From Cyanophora paradoxa (taxonomy: Eukaryota; Glaucocystophyceae; Cyanophorales; Cyanophoraceae): a stretch of DNA of 64,000 nucleotides. The notes under the pieces were generated by a model, which saw nothing but the letters and a program-made list of their open reading frames with translations, ran no database searches and was not told where the DNA came from. This document shows positions 28,869 to 39,172 of the stretch, one piece after another (within the stretch, counting starts at the first letter, position 1; each line of letters opens with the position of its first letter). Location: assembly GCA_004431415.1 (NCBI GenBank), contig QPMI01000435.1:1-64000 (forward strand), read 5' to 3'. The translations under genes were made by a program, and so were the position numbers.

Positions 28869-29609
28869 ATGGATGAGTCTCAAGAGCTCGCAAAGTTCCA
28901 GCCTAGCGATATGAGGGTCCCTTTTAAAGCCCTGTTTATATCGAAATCTAATAGTGGCAAATCGTTCTATTGCACAAAGCATCTGCTTCGACTGCTATAT
29001 CCAAAGATTAATCGAGTGGTTGTGTTTACGGCCACCAAATTCAATGGTGAATACGAAGCAATAACAAAAGAGCTTTACGATGATTTTCAACCTGCCATTG
29101 TTGCAGAAATCATTGATTCACAGCGCGCTCTAATCGAAAACAAAAAGAAAGCGCCGCAGATATTACTTGTATTGGACGATCTTGTTGCTGCATCTGAAAC
29201 TGTTGATCTTCGAAACAGCAAGGTTGTTAATCGACTTTTTATGCAGTGCCGCCATTTTTGCATTTCTACGATTTTAATGTCGCAAAAACTAACAGCATTG
29301 AGTCAATCTATAAGATCGAACAGTGATTACTGCTTTTTCTTTAGCTATTCAAATCACACCGAACTTGAGGCAATTTATCGAGACTTTTCACACCTACCAA
29401 AGGATAAGTTCATCGCCTTGTTCGAGACTTGGGCGCACGATTATCAGTGCTTAGTTTTGGATGGAACTAAATATGATACTGCCTGGTACGTTGATAAAGC
29501 CGTCGAAGATAAGAGTTTTCGTTTCTCTAAATGGCTAAAACAAGAAGAAGAGTCTAAAAAAGAATTACCTGTTATCTCTAAAAAAAGGCGTTTTAAAATA
29601 TTATCTTAA
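28869..29609 (+). CDS. A32-like/FtsK-HerA genome-packaging ATPase (element C)
   Basis: A 246-residue protein from the first true ATG at 28869. Walker A is SKSNSGKS (about 26-33), Walker B is LLVLDDL (about 100-106), and a later MSQKLTAL motif follows. It is shorter than the element A protein and lacks its low-complexity tail. Downstream of the MCP and followed after 9 bp by the coiled-coil gene, as in elements A and E. Confidence 0.88.
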   Translation: MDESQELAKFQPSDMRVPFKALFISKSNSGKSFYCTKHLLRLLYPKINRVVVFTATKFNGEYEAITKELYDDFQPAIVAEIIDSQRALIENKKKAPQILLVLDDLVAASETVDLRNSKVVNRLFMQCRHFCISTILMSQKLTALSQSIRSNSDYCFFFSYSNHTELEAIYRDFSHLPKDKFIALFETWAHDYQCLVLDGTKYDTAWYVDKAVEDKSFRFSKWLKQEEESKKELPVISKKRRFKILS

Positions 29610-29618
29610 TAAAATAAG

Positions 29619-30248
29619 ATGGGTCGCGGGATTCCTAAAAAGGGTTATCGTGAAAGACGCAAGGTTAATGTTGTTGAACCACTAGTTGAAAGTGGGTCGA
29701 CTGAAGGCGCAGCTGTTGCTAATCCTAGCGGGGAGCTTGCAAGCACCCCCAAACTAAACGCACCCGTAGCGAAAACAATTGCGTCGGCAGCAGCTAACGC
29801 AAGTGCGATTGACGATCGACAAAGCCAGGCTAAAACTGTTACTGAAATGCAGTCTGATATTGATGATGATGCTGCTAGAATTATCCAAGCCATGGCCTCT
29901 GAACCACGTTATTCAGGGCCAAAAATCAAGACAGCATCAGTATCAAAAAGTCAGATCGAGGAACTAACAGCTAAATTGCGAGATCTCGAGGCTCGATCGG
30001 CTAATATCGAATCATACGTTAAGGAAAAGCAAGAAAGAGCTAAGATCCGTGAGATGCTCCGTAGCGAGATGTTTAAACATAGACCTGTTGACATGCCGGA
30101 TTTGCGGTATCTGAAAAACGAAAAAGCTAAAGCCGAGCAATCGCTTGACTCTGCCGAGGTTAAAACTGCTTCTCCAAATGTTTTCGAACCAAATGCTACT
30201 GGGTCGCAACTGAAGAATGCGATGGGAGGGAGAAGGATTAGGTTGTGA
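29619..30248 (+). CDS. Conserved coiled-coil protein following the ATPase (element C)
   Basis: A 209-residue protein. Basic start (GRGIPKKGYRERRKV), Ala-rich disordered middle, a coiled coil at about residues 110-145 (QIEELTAKLRDLEARSANIE) and the end GGRRIRL. Homologous in layout to 990-1673 and 44155-44889. A virion or packaging accessory role is inferred from linkage only. Confidence 0.75.
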   Translation: MGRGIPKKGYRERRKVNVVEPLVESGSTEGAAVANPSGELASTPKLNAPVAKTIASAAANASAIDDRQSQAKTVTEMQSDIDDDAARIIQAMASEPRYSGPKIKTASVSKSQIEELTAKLRDLEARSANIESYVKEKQERAKIREMLRSEMFKHRPVDMPDLRYLKNEKAKAEQSLDSAEVKTASPNVFEPNATGSQLKNAMGGRRIRL

Positions 30249-30456
30249 AATCTGGTAGTTCAACTGTAGGACGTCGTTGATGCAAAGTCAAATCTTCTAA
30301 TTGCGAAATCTCAAATGCACGCTGCAATTCACGTTTATCATACTCACGAAGATGTTCCCAAGACATTAGCCATTCGGCATATTTCGGATCGGTTAAAACA
30401 ACCTTCAAATGAGTCTCACCTCGGTACTTCCCAAATCGAATTGTTCCTGCGACCAT
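30238..30456 (-). CDS. Small ExoX C-terminal-like domain protein (element C)
   Basis: A 72-residue protein. IRFGKYRGETHLKVVLTDPK followed by YAEWLMSW matches the 'FGKYKGK...DP.YL.W' pattern of the domain found at the C-terminus of exodeoxyribonuclease X-like and other DNA-repair proteins. There is no nuclease domain here. It probably contacts DNA or a partner protein. Its 3' end overlaps the coiled-coil gene by 11 bp, convergently. Confidence 0.6.
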   Translation of the reverse strand: MVAGTIRFGKYRGETHLKVVLTDPKYAEWLMSWEHLREYDKRELQRAFEISQLEDLTLHQRRPTVELPDFTT

Positions 30457-30557
30457 TTTGTTTTATATAAACCGCTGCGATTTAATTTTTCGATTTGAAC
30501 GCGCCATAAACGTTTCTCGAATTTCTTTCCTATATATCAATCACATACCCACTCATA

Positions 30558-30875
30558 ATGGACAGTGCGGAAATCACGGCTGCTTCCCGTCCACGAGGCA
30601 GGCCTCGCAAGAATTTTGAGAAGCCTGTGCACATACGTAGTGAGGTTACGCCAGAGATACTTGCAGAGAGACGCAAAAGACGTGCAGATCTGCAGCGAAA
30701 GCGATACCATGAAAATCCAGATTACCGGCAGCGGCAGATTGCTGTCTCCCGTCAATATAACCTTGCACACCCTGAACGAAAACTTGACAACGACCGAAAA
30801 TACCGAGAGCGAAGGCGCACTGAAATTAGGTCGCTAATTGCGGCGGGCATAGTTTCCAGCGACCTTGCTTCCTAA
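30558..30875 (+). CDS. AT-hook basic protein (element C)
   Basis: A 105-residue protein. AT-hook SRPRGRPRKN at about residues 10-19, then a very basic helical region with RKRYHENPDYRQRQIAVSRQ. It shares this layout (basic 'RY....EYR' helix plus GRPRK) with 2369-2781 and 45352-45579. Its 3' end overlaps the convergent integrase by 42 bp. A DNA-binding regulator or genome-condensing protein is plausible. Confidence 0.6.
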   Translation: MDSAEITAASRPRGRPRKNFEKPVHIRSEVTPEILAERRKRRADLQRKRYHENPDYRQRQIAVSRQYNLAHPERKLDNDRKYRERRRTEIRSLIAAGIVSSDLAS

Positions 30876-31763
30876 TCGCAGTGAAGGCTCCCCTGCAACC
30901 TCTAGTTTTTTGAGCTCACGAGCTTGCCGACTTTGTCCGCTATACTTTTTCGTTTCAATGAGACCCTCGCGCCGTAGCTGTTGCTCTTGCTTTGCTTTGG
31001 CCGCAGCTCGTTCTATTTTTGACTGATTTGGAAGCTGTCTCGGGGCTCGAATTTCTGAAGGCTTGATTCTACGGCTTAATATCTGTCCCTCTTTGGTTGC
31101 GACCCTTATTCGGTTCCTGTCCTGTCCCACGACTGTGTACGTCTCCTTGCTCGGTTTCGTAGCTCCCTTCGCAAAGATGCTGCTCTTAGGCTCCAGTATC
31201 TGCACCTCAGTCCCTGGCTTTGGTAGATTCAACGCGTCTCTCTCAATGTCGTTCTGTCGTTGACGCACCTGGTGCAGCTGGGCAGCGATCTGCGGGTGAT
31301 CTCGCATCCAGGCTGGTGAATACTCTCTGCCAAAAGAGCTGTGTTTTGTTTGATTGTATGCCTTGATCAAAGCAGGCAGCCGGGAGAGAAAATTCGGCGA
31401 CCCTCGTTCCTCTGTGTCTGCCTGAATCATGGCTCGCAATGTCCGTGCGAATCGATCGATGATCCCTAGCTTGTCGCCTTTCGATATGTGATCATCCTTA
31501 GCGACGTCAGTGTGCATCGAAAATGAATTCTCTTCGGCCATTGCCCGCACAGCAGCCGTATTAAAGCCATTGTCGCCCGAAAAACCCCAGATCCCAGGCA
31601 GCTGAGCGATGAATTTCGGAATCTGTTTAGCATCTTCAAGCTTTCTGACAACTGCGAATCGAGTTGCAATCTCAATCGCTGCAAATAGTCGAAAACGTCC
31701 TATGAAAAGTATGTCGACTTGATATGCCCCTGGTGGTGCAGTGATTTTGAATGAGGGTGCCAT
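30834..31763 (-). CDS. rve-type integrase (element C)
   Basis: A 309-residue protein. Core motifs: AYQVDILF (about residue 15), FSGDNGFN (about 61) and LGIIDRFARTLR (about 99), where the third acidic residue is Asp instead of Glu. It lacks the N-terminal 110 residues present in elements A and E. A C-terminal basic region ends with LEVAGEPSLRLG, echoing LTIAGT.KLSEV of the other two. The ATG shares its A with the TAA stop of the upstream pPolB (TAATG), so expression may be coupled. Confidence 0.85.
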   Translation of the reverse strand: MAPSFKITAPPGAYQVDILFIGRFRLFAAIEIATRFAVVRKLEDAKQIPKFIAQLPGIWGFSGDNGFNTAAVRAMAEENSFSMHTDVAKDDHISKGDKLGIIDRFARTLRAMIQADTEERGSPNFLSRLPALIKAYNQTKHSSFGREYSPAWMRDHPQIAAQLHQVRQRQNDIERDALNLPKPGTEVQILEPKSSIFAKGATKPSKETYTVVGQDRNRIRVATKEGQILSRRIKPSEIRAPRQLPNQSKIERAAAKAKQEQQLRREGLIETKKYSGQSRQARELKKLEVAGEPSLRLGSKVAGNYARRN

Positions 31764-34700
31764 TAGTTATTCGAAAGATTTTTATAGTGACCTATCGCCC
31801 TGGTGTTCACACCATCCTCGCACAGGAATCGCTTGGTATCAAGCGGGTGTAGGGCTTGCTTTGATGTCCGCTGTAGCCAGATCCGATGCTGTTTCGATCT
31901 GAAGCCGAGAATTCCATCTACGTTGCATGATTTGCCCCAAAGATGCAGTCGTAGTATCGCTCTCGTGTCAGCGAGCTGCTGAACGTCTTGTTAACGCCCT
32001 TGCACTTGTGCACTTGTGATTCCTCTGTGCTCATATAGTACGATTTCGGTCGGTTCGCGATCCACTCAAGCATTTGTCTGCCGCCACACTCGTCCTTGAA
32101 CAGCCCTGGAACCTTGCCCATCGATCTTAGTCGCTGCACTTCGTCTTCTGACATCCCTTCAAAGAACGGGTGACTCGTAGGGTATTCACTAACATCTAGC
32201 TCGTTTTTGATTTTGCGAAGGTCCTCGTATAAATTTTCGGTCTCAATCTGAATAATGAGACTGTCTGTATCTGTTCCAAGTAGCTTAAGCCGCTCGCCCC
32301 AAAGCGCTTTCAGCACCTGGTAGTAAAACCGATACATATGTAGCTTTGATAGATCAAGGATTGTGAACCCACAGTAGATCGGTTTGTTGAGTTTGTATTC
32401 GCTCTTTCGCTTATTTACATACACCAAGTTTTCGTCATAGATAGCGACCTGTCTCAAGCGGTTCGGCTCTGTGTTGATTTTCGCTAGTCGTTCTCCTGTT
32501 GTCACAAGCTCTGAATTGCAGTGCTTCCGTACGTTTTCCATCGTTTTCCCAAACACCGCATTATTTAGTAGCTTATAAAGATCTTTTTCATACGGGAATT
32601 CTGCCTGTTTTCGCTTCAGAGTGTTCAAATCGATATAGCTCTCTAGCCATGCACTTTGCTCGAACGAAAGCACTCTGTGTATTCTAGAAACAACCATTCC
32701 CATCGACACATAAAACTGTAGCACTCGTGCATCAACAACATAATTCTTCTTTGGCAACAGGTTTGGAACCAGCTTTGGCGTTCTCTCGATCCCGCTTAGT
32801 TTTTCACGCTCAATAGTTTTTCGCTGCGCCTCTGATAGGTGCTCTTTTACAATGCACATACGCTCGGGAGCAAGTGGATAATCACTAAAATAATCATGCA
32901 GCTCTTCTGGACAATGCATGTCAACCTCCAAAGCAAACCCTCGTGGACCGTTTGCATCTAGGTCTGTGATATACAGTTTAGGATCAGTAGTAATACTAAT
33001 GTTCTCCCATTTGAAGTCCCCTGTAGGAAGTTTCTGTTTCATAGAAAGTCCATAAAGATTATTCGCATCGAGATAAAGTAACCAGCCCTGTTTTTTCCTG
33101 TGACCCACGATGTACTTATCAATCCAGGCATTATTAGCTCTAGCATAGCGTGTTGATATCATCGAGATTCCTCCCGAATCCCTTTCTCAATAAAGCGGTG
33201 CATATCTTCTTGCCCTTCGTGAAACAGCTCCAGTTGCTGGCCAGTGTGTTTCAAAGCTGCTTGCCACGAGAAACCTGGAATGCTCATAAAGTAGCTTGGG
33301 TCCAGCTTATACGTCTCCATACACGTGTCACGGTAGTTTTCAAATATGTCTCCTAGAAGAGCTATGTCTGTCTTCATGTACTCCAATGTATAGTCAGCCA
33401 TTGTCCTGCAACCAAGCTCACGCCAGACCGATTGAGCGTGGATATAATCATCACGAGAGCACTTCAACTGTTTTAGCTCATTGTAAAATTGGCGGCGTCC
33501 TGGTAGTGATGTCTCTGCAAGACGATCCCAGCCCGTAATGTACTTGTATGGATAGACACCCTTGCGCGTCATTAGTTTGAACCGTGTCTCGCTCTCATGT
33601 AGTGCACGTGTGATATTCTTTTTCACATCAGGTACTGCAGCCGCAAGGCTATCGAGACTACCCTGCAGGTGCTGAGCAGAGTCACGGAAAACGTAAATGC
33701 CGTATGTGAACTGTGACATACGCTCGCTGTTCTGAAACACCTGGTCAAACTTCGTCGACAGTAACTCACGAGGACGTAATTCACGCTCAAGTCGCTTCTT
33801 TGCATTTATTGCATGATCTGTACTCAGCTCACGTCCTGCGTATTTTGCTTGAAACTTGCGCTCGACCTCGTCTCGGAATGCATTTTCTGCGACTTTCCGC
33901 CGGTTATATCCTGCTGCTAAAGCCCTCACTAATAGGTGAAAGTCAAATCCTCGTCCATTGTGAAAGAATATTGGCACGGCGGCAGCTTTTGCTCGTCGCC
34001 TGTTGCAGGCATTGCATGCCGCTCCAAGATACTGCCCGGAGTCGTGGCAGTGATCTCGATTTTTATCTTTGACTTCTTTAAACTCGCTTCCACACATATA
34101 GCATGTTTCTGCTGCCTGAAAGGAGCGCTCTTGCGCCTGTGTAATCTGCATCGTCGCTTTCTCCTCCAAGATTCCCTTAAACTGCGGCTCTTTTTCATCT
34201 AGCCAAGCAACAAATGCTTCTGCAGACTCCTCAGTTTGTGATCCCATATGCGAGAACCAAAACTGCTCCTGTTGCATCGTCTCTGAATTTTCAACGCTTT
34301 CTACAGTTTCATTCGTTCCTTGATTTTGCCCCTTGTTTAGAATAACTAAGCAGCCGATCGACGCTATTGCGTGGACTCCTAGCTGCTTCGTCTTTGCTGG
34401 ACTCTCGGTCTGTAAAACAGGTACAGTCATAGTTTCCGAGTCAGCATACCCAACTAGTCTTTGGCGAATCGTCTTTTCGAAACTATTGAATTTTATAAAG
34501 TGCTCGCCCTTTTTCGGAAGCACGTCCCTGGCGTGCTCATCTCGATCAAGGCACCGGTCGTATTTAAGATGATTCTGAAAGGCCTCGTCTGAGCCAAAGC
34601 CGCACTGGCAGGCCAAGCAATAGTGCTTCGCATTCGACCCATGCTTTCCAAACAGGCGCGATATGTTCTTTATCCACAAATAATGTCCCACATCATTCCC

Positions 34701-35804
34701 GTCGCCTGCTGGCACGTAAAGTATCGGTATAGCATCCGTTGCTGCGCTAATGTGGATCGGAACGATGTCTTGCTTGTCTAGCGCAGTCGTGTAGACGCAG
34801 AGCTTAACATTATTCGCACACTCAAATTTACTGAACATTTTCGAATCGAGTGGTGTCGGATACGTTAGCATCGTACAATCTAGCGATGCCTCGTGCTGCC
34901 GATAGCTTCCTGCATGTCTCGAATCCACCCCTGGGGCCAGCGGATTGCGCGCTGCGAGGACAGCATATTTAAAGCACTCGTTGTTTGGTGCATTGATATT
35001 GATCAAGGCCTGCTTGAGTGCAAGCCAGCTCGGAAGTACAAACCCGCGTCCGCGGCCACCCATACGCCTGAAGTATCTAATCGCGGTAAAGCGTAGCTTA
35101 ATCCACGTCTCGAAGGCGGAAGAATCACGGCTCTTTTCCTGCGCAATAGTATCTAGCTCCTCCAGCTGTGAGCGGATCGCCTCAACAATGTCTGACCCTG
35201 GGAGTATGCGGTAAAATTTCCTGTGCTCAATGACTACTGCAAGCGCTGAGTCCTCGTTAGGCTTGCGATAGAGTCCGACTCCTGATACCTGTAAAGCTAT
35301 ACCCATTCGATCCTGACTCGCTAATTCTTGCTGCACGCTTACAAATGCCACTGCGCCTGCTCTGAATCTTGCATTATTTTCAATCTGTGCCTGCATCGAC
35401 GTTACTCGGCCTGTTCCACGTGAGGGCCTGTACTCCCAGTCAGCATATGTCCCGTTCAGCGCTGTACGTGTCGTCACTGTCCCGTCCTCCTCAGTAACTT
35501 CAGTTTCGCTGAACTCGCTCACACTCGGATCGGGAAGCTCTGAAAATCCTGCTACAATACCCTCAGCAATAGCAACCTCTAGCCGAGCAGCTGAAACTGG
35601 TCTCGGCGGTCTTGGTACTGTTGAAAGCTCGTTCAAAAGTGATGCGTATTTCTGAAGTGTCGGTAGTCTCGTACGTGAGCCACTCGCACTGATGCGCTGT
35701 AGTTTGTTTCTAAATTGTCCATGAATAAACCTGCGATTGTACAAAACCTCGGCCTGGCCTGCTATCTGCTCTTTCAGCCGCGCGATCTCAAACCGTCGTT
35801 CCAT
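31763..35804 (-). CDS. Protein-primed family B DNA polymerase with Endo VII-like finger (element C, two frameshifts)
   Basis: About 1347 residues. Front region with C2H2-like CLACQCGFGSDEAFQNH; an Endonuclease VII-like finger at about 565-600 (CYMCGSEF, RDHCHDSGQYLG, CNACNRR). Exonuclease motifs: GYADSET, FFHNGRGFDFHLL (about 615), TDIALLGDIFENY (about 810). Polymerase motif A is YLDANNLYG (about 913), motif B LLNNAVFGK (about 1083) and motif C GTDTDSL (about 1180). The end holds DTKRFLCEDG and AIGHY. Breaks lie in G runs near 33170 and 31937; one base each restores the frame and moves the stop to 31763. Such enzymes start copying from a terminal protein, which fits the linear TIR-ended genome. 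Confidence 0.85.
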
Positions 35805-35952
35805 TTAACAATAGCGCTCCAAAAGATTTTCGGAGAAAGCGCGCAACCAACCGCTCGTTACTATAGGGCGGTGCTATTCCTTTATAACATGTCACTGGTG
35901 CTGCTCATGGCAAGCTAGGAATTACAGTGAATGTAAAAAGTTACTCTCTCCA

Positions 35953-36720
35953 GAGGCCGCACCAGAGCGCTCTTGGGACACGAAGTGCTTCAATGTACTC
36001 ATCATTATCGCCTAGATAGAGCTAAACGCTTTTCCTCTGGTTGCTTCAATGTTCTCATCATTTCGCCTAAAATTAACCTAAACGTGCTTCCTCTGTTAGC
36101 TTCATCGTACTCATCTATATCGCCTAAAATTAACCTAAACGTGTTTCCTCTGATAGCTTCATTGTACACATTAATATCGTCTAGACTATTCTGCCACGTT
36201 GCTCTGCAGACCGCGCTCATGGGGGCAGCGCTCCTCTTCGCCTATTCTTGTTGTCTCCTCTGCCTTGTATAGTCGTCAGATATTGCTAGGCTTACACCTT
36301 AACGTCTGTCTCCCATAGTATCGGACATCAACGCGGAAAAAAACGCGAGAGACACCACCGCGGTGGCCGCGAGAGAGGTTGTGAGGGGATGGTGGTGGCG
36401 GTTTCCCGGTGGGCCACCGCTTCTCTGTACACAGCAATATCGTCTAGACTATTCTGAAAAAAACGCTAGAGACACCACCGCGCGGCCTCTTCGTCTATTC
36501 TAGTTGTCAGCTCTGCCTTGTATAGTCATTAGATATTGCTTGGCTTCCACCTTCGTAATAGAACTGTAGACGTTGCTCGGGGTGGTGCTAGACGTAACGA
36601 TAGAGCGATGTCGGAGGGATAGCGGGGTAGACGTTACGACTGGTGCAGCGAGAGAGGTGCTAGGGGATGGGGGTGGCAGTTTCCGGTGGGGCCACCGTGG
36701 TGGGCTCTCTCTCGTTTTTT
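35953..36720 (-). repeat. Terminal inverted repeat of element C, right
   Basis: Inverted copy of 14985-15748, ending GAGAGAGCGTTTTTT-like at 36720 (CTCTCTCTCGTTTTTT). Length 768 against 764 bp on the left. Confidence 0.93.
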
Positions 36721-36726
36721 GTAATG
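36721..36726 (+). repeat. Target-site duplication of element C, right (GTAATG)
   Basis: This copy begins the resumed 32-bp minisatellite directly after the TIR. Confidence 0.9.
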
Positions 36727-36822
36727 TCGGCTGACAGGGTGATAGTTTCGGCGTAATGTCGGCTGACAGGGTGATACTGTCGCATCATGTCGGCTGACAG
36801 TCGGCTGACAGTCGGCTGACAG
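36721..36822 (+). repeat. 32-bp minisatellite, right part, decaying into 11-bp units
   Basis: The array continues from the insertion point for about two units. It then degenerates into TCGGCTGACAG repeated three times near 36789-36821. Confidence 0.85.
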
Positions 36823-37239
36823 CATCGACCTGCGAACGAAGATGCCTGCGCTAGCTGCGTAGACGAGATATCACCTATCACATTCCGATCAGCCATAGCC
36901 ACATTACGATTACACTGAAAATACTACTTTGTGGCATGCTATATGTTTTCGGAATCGCCGCGATGTGATGACCCCAAATGTGTCGGTGACGCCGGTATAT
37001 ATATGTATATGTCGTCATATGCAAAAAAACGAAATGCCGCAAAAATTGACTTCAAATAAAAAATGGGTCGTTGTTCGATCATAATTATCAAATGTATGCA
37101 CGCTATCAGTATTACTACGTTTACTACTACGTATACTTCGATGTTTATAGAAGGCTCCTTAGAAAATTTGTGGACGAATTTATAGCAAATTATCAAAAAT
37201 TGACAATAAAAAATAGTTTTCCACAGAGCGTTCCAAACT
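36823..37239. other. Intergenic stretch between elements C and E
   Basis: AT-rich DNA with a short TATATATGTATATG microsatellite near 36995. A tyrosine-rich open frame (37071-37325) is low in complexity and unsupported. Confidence 0.35.
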
Positions 37240-37485
37240 ATGGATCTGTCCGATGCATTCCAACAGTATATGCACCAATCAATGGAAGAGGTGGGAAAAA
37301 ACAATCTCGGATTAGATATTACTAATTATAGTGTCGGAAAACGATCTTCAAAAAAGTTCATTAAAAAAATTGAGTCGGATGTTTTCACTCATCGTGATGC
37401 GGAGTTAGAATGTAAAAGAATACACCTTCCTGTTGCTGTTAAGATCAGGCTCCAAAAAAAGCTCGCTGAACGCGCCGCAAAATAA
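37240..37485 (+). CDS. Hypothetical 81-residue protein
   Basis: A Lys/Arg-rich sequence starting MDLSDAFQQYMHQSMEEVGK with normal-looking codon use. I do not recognise it. It may be host or a viral remnant. No motif, neighbour or homologue within the window supports it. Confidence 0.25.
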   Translation: MDLSDAFQQYMHQSMEEVGKNNLGLDITNYSVGKRSSKKFIKKIESDVFTHRDAELECKRIHLPVAVKIRLQKKLAERAAK

Positions 37486-38419
37486 TTAAATAATTGACCG
37501 AAAAAAATAGAACTCTTGGTTCGTAAGGAACCTTTTTAGCTACCGTGGTCGCGACCCACAAGACGTTCGTGTATATGTATATGTATGTATATATACGCAA
37601 AAAAGAAAAAAATCCAACTTGTGCGGGACTATACACTCAGAGATTCTAACATATATACGCTATATATACACGACCATATTGTTGTTTTTCATAGAACTCG
37701 CATGTTGTTAGCATGTAATCTTGCATGGTAAAGGGGGCGCGAGGGTTTCGTGGGTATTTTCGTGGTCTATCGTCGTATTTTGTCGATTGTACATTTGCTA
37801 ATCGTACATTTCGATTGAAGTCGCAAGTTTGTGCAGGTGGGCATTTTCGGCAGCACAAACTTGCTCTAAAAATTACAAAATGAAATTCGGTTTAACTCTT
37901 ACGAGTTTTGCTATAACACTCTCGGCATTGATAGTTGAGACCATCCTTCGTTCTTTGTCTTTTATTAAACTCACTTGCAAGCTTCTCAATCTTGCAGTGA
38001 CACATATTGAAAAACGAATTTAAATCCCTCGTTCATCTCGATCGCTTCGCGATCTCGATTCACTCTGGATTTAAATTCGTTTTTCAATATGTGTTAATTT
38101 AACTACTAAAATACATATTTATCGATTAATTTCTTTAACTTTTTATGCAAACTTTGTATAAATTAATGCAAACTTTGTATTAAAAATGATAAACGCGTTA
38201 ATTTAATGCATATTCACGATTGATTCGATCGATATTATATCGATATATTATGTTCTTTGTCGATTACATATATAACTTCGATTGATTAACATTAAACTAC
38301 TTAAAGAACGATATAATCGCGATTAATTCGCATAAATTCGCATAAATTCGCATAAACTCGATATATCTCTCTGGTATTGAAGTAGACCACCGCCCATTCT
38401 GTATCGAAAAACGCAAAAA
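37486..38419. other. AT-rich non-coding region with hairpins
   Basis: Contains TA/GTATA microsatellites (37565-37600 and 37645-37675), an exact 12-bp inverted repeat (37823-37834 with 37853-37864), a 28-bp perfect inverted repeat (38000-38094) and three direct GCATAAATTC units near 38330-38360. No convincing gene. Confidence 0.6.
38000..38094. repeat. Perfect 28-bp inverted repeat with 39-base loop
   Basis: Arms 38000-38027 and 38067-38094 are exact reverse complements. The loop itself contains ATCGCTTCGCGAT, so the whole could extrude as a cruciform. Confidence 0.9.
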
Positions 38420-38905
38420 GTGTCACAGAGTTGCATCATGTCCAATTAAACAATCGATGGAATTGCGGATTTACATTTTTGCACCGAAAAAGTGTCACAG
38501 AGTTGCATTATGTCCAATTAAACAATCGATCAGATTGCGGGATTTTCTATTGGAATATATCGGAACTGCATCACGTCCAATTAAACAATCGATGGAATTG
38601 CGGATTTACATTTTTGCACCGAAAAAGTGTCACAGAGTTGCATCATGTCCAATTAAACAATCGATGGAATTGCGGATTTACATTTTTGCACCGAAAAAGT
38701 GTCACAGAGTTGCATTATGTCCAATTAAACAATCGATCAGATTGCGGGATTTTCTATTGGAATATATCGGAACTGCATCACGTCCAATTAAACAATCGAT
38801 GGAATTGCGGGTTTACATTTTTGCACCGAAAAAGTGTCACAGAGTTGCATGGTCTCCAATTGAACAATCGATTAGATTGCATATGTTCTATAAAACAGAA
38901 TAATT
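38420..38905 (+). repeat. Higher-order tandem repeat, 207-bp period (72 + 135 bp)
   Basis: Units built on TGTCCAATTAAACAATCGAT alternate between a 72-bp and a 135-bp form. The compound unit starts at 38420 and 38627 and a degenerate unit starts at 38834. Because 207 is divisible by 3, two forward frames stay open, but the repeat explains them. Confidence 0.85.
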
Positions 38906-38989
38906 GAGATCAAGTGTGACAGGTAGTATTCAAATGATATTCAGTAAGAGATAGTTTTGTTTTTGAGAAAGTCAGTAAGAGGGGTGGAA

Positions 38990-39100
38990 TGTCTGTGACG
39001 CCTGTGACGGCTGTGACGCCTGTTTTCAGAAGTCTGTCATTTTTGAAAATTTTAAAAAGTTTGAAAGTAGGTGTCACAGGCGTCACAGGCGTCACACTCA
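38990..39100. repeat. Outer iteron palindrome beside element E
   Basis: Direct TGTGACG(C/G)C units on the left (38994-39021) face GGCGTCACA units on the right (39069-39096) across an AT-rich core. Same design as 39284-39389 and 48236-48340. Probably still part of the TIR of element E, whose matching right part lies beyond the window. Confidence 0.7.
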
Positions 39101-39172
39101 ATTAAATTAGGTGTCACAGCGAAATTGCAGACCATTTCCAGTAAGACAACTTCGCATTTTCGGAAAGGTGGA

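Larger units (their letters stand above)
14985..36720 (-). mobile_element. Element C: complete integrated Polinton-like virus (21.7 kb)
   Basis: Bounded by terminal inverted repeats (14985-15748 and 35953-36720) and a 6-bp target duplication inside a minisatellite. It holds spikes and fibre, patatin-discoidin lipase, penton-like proteins, MCP, packaging ATPase, coiled-coil protein, ExoX-C-like protein, AT-hook protein, rve integrase and pPolB. The 6-bp duplication is the size known for Polintons. The two repeats differ by only a few bases, so the insertion looks recent. Confidence 0.92.

Noticed and set aside
37071-37325. Tyrosine-rich open frame
   Set aside because: Low-complexity YYVYYYVY run with no start context, no homologue and an AT-rich background.
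38431-38907. Two overlapping repetitive open frames of about 150 residues
   Set aside because: They follow directly from the 207-bp repeat, whose length is divisible by three. Both frames are equally open and neither has a sensible protein pattern.
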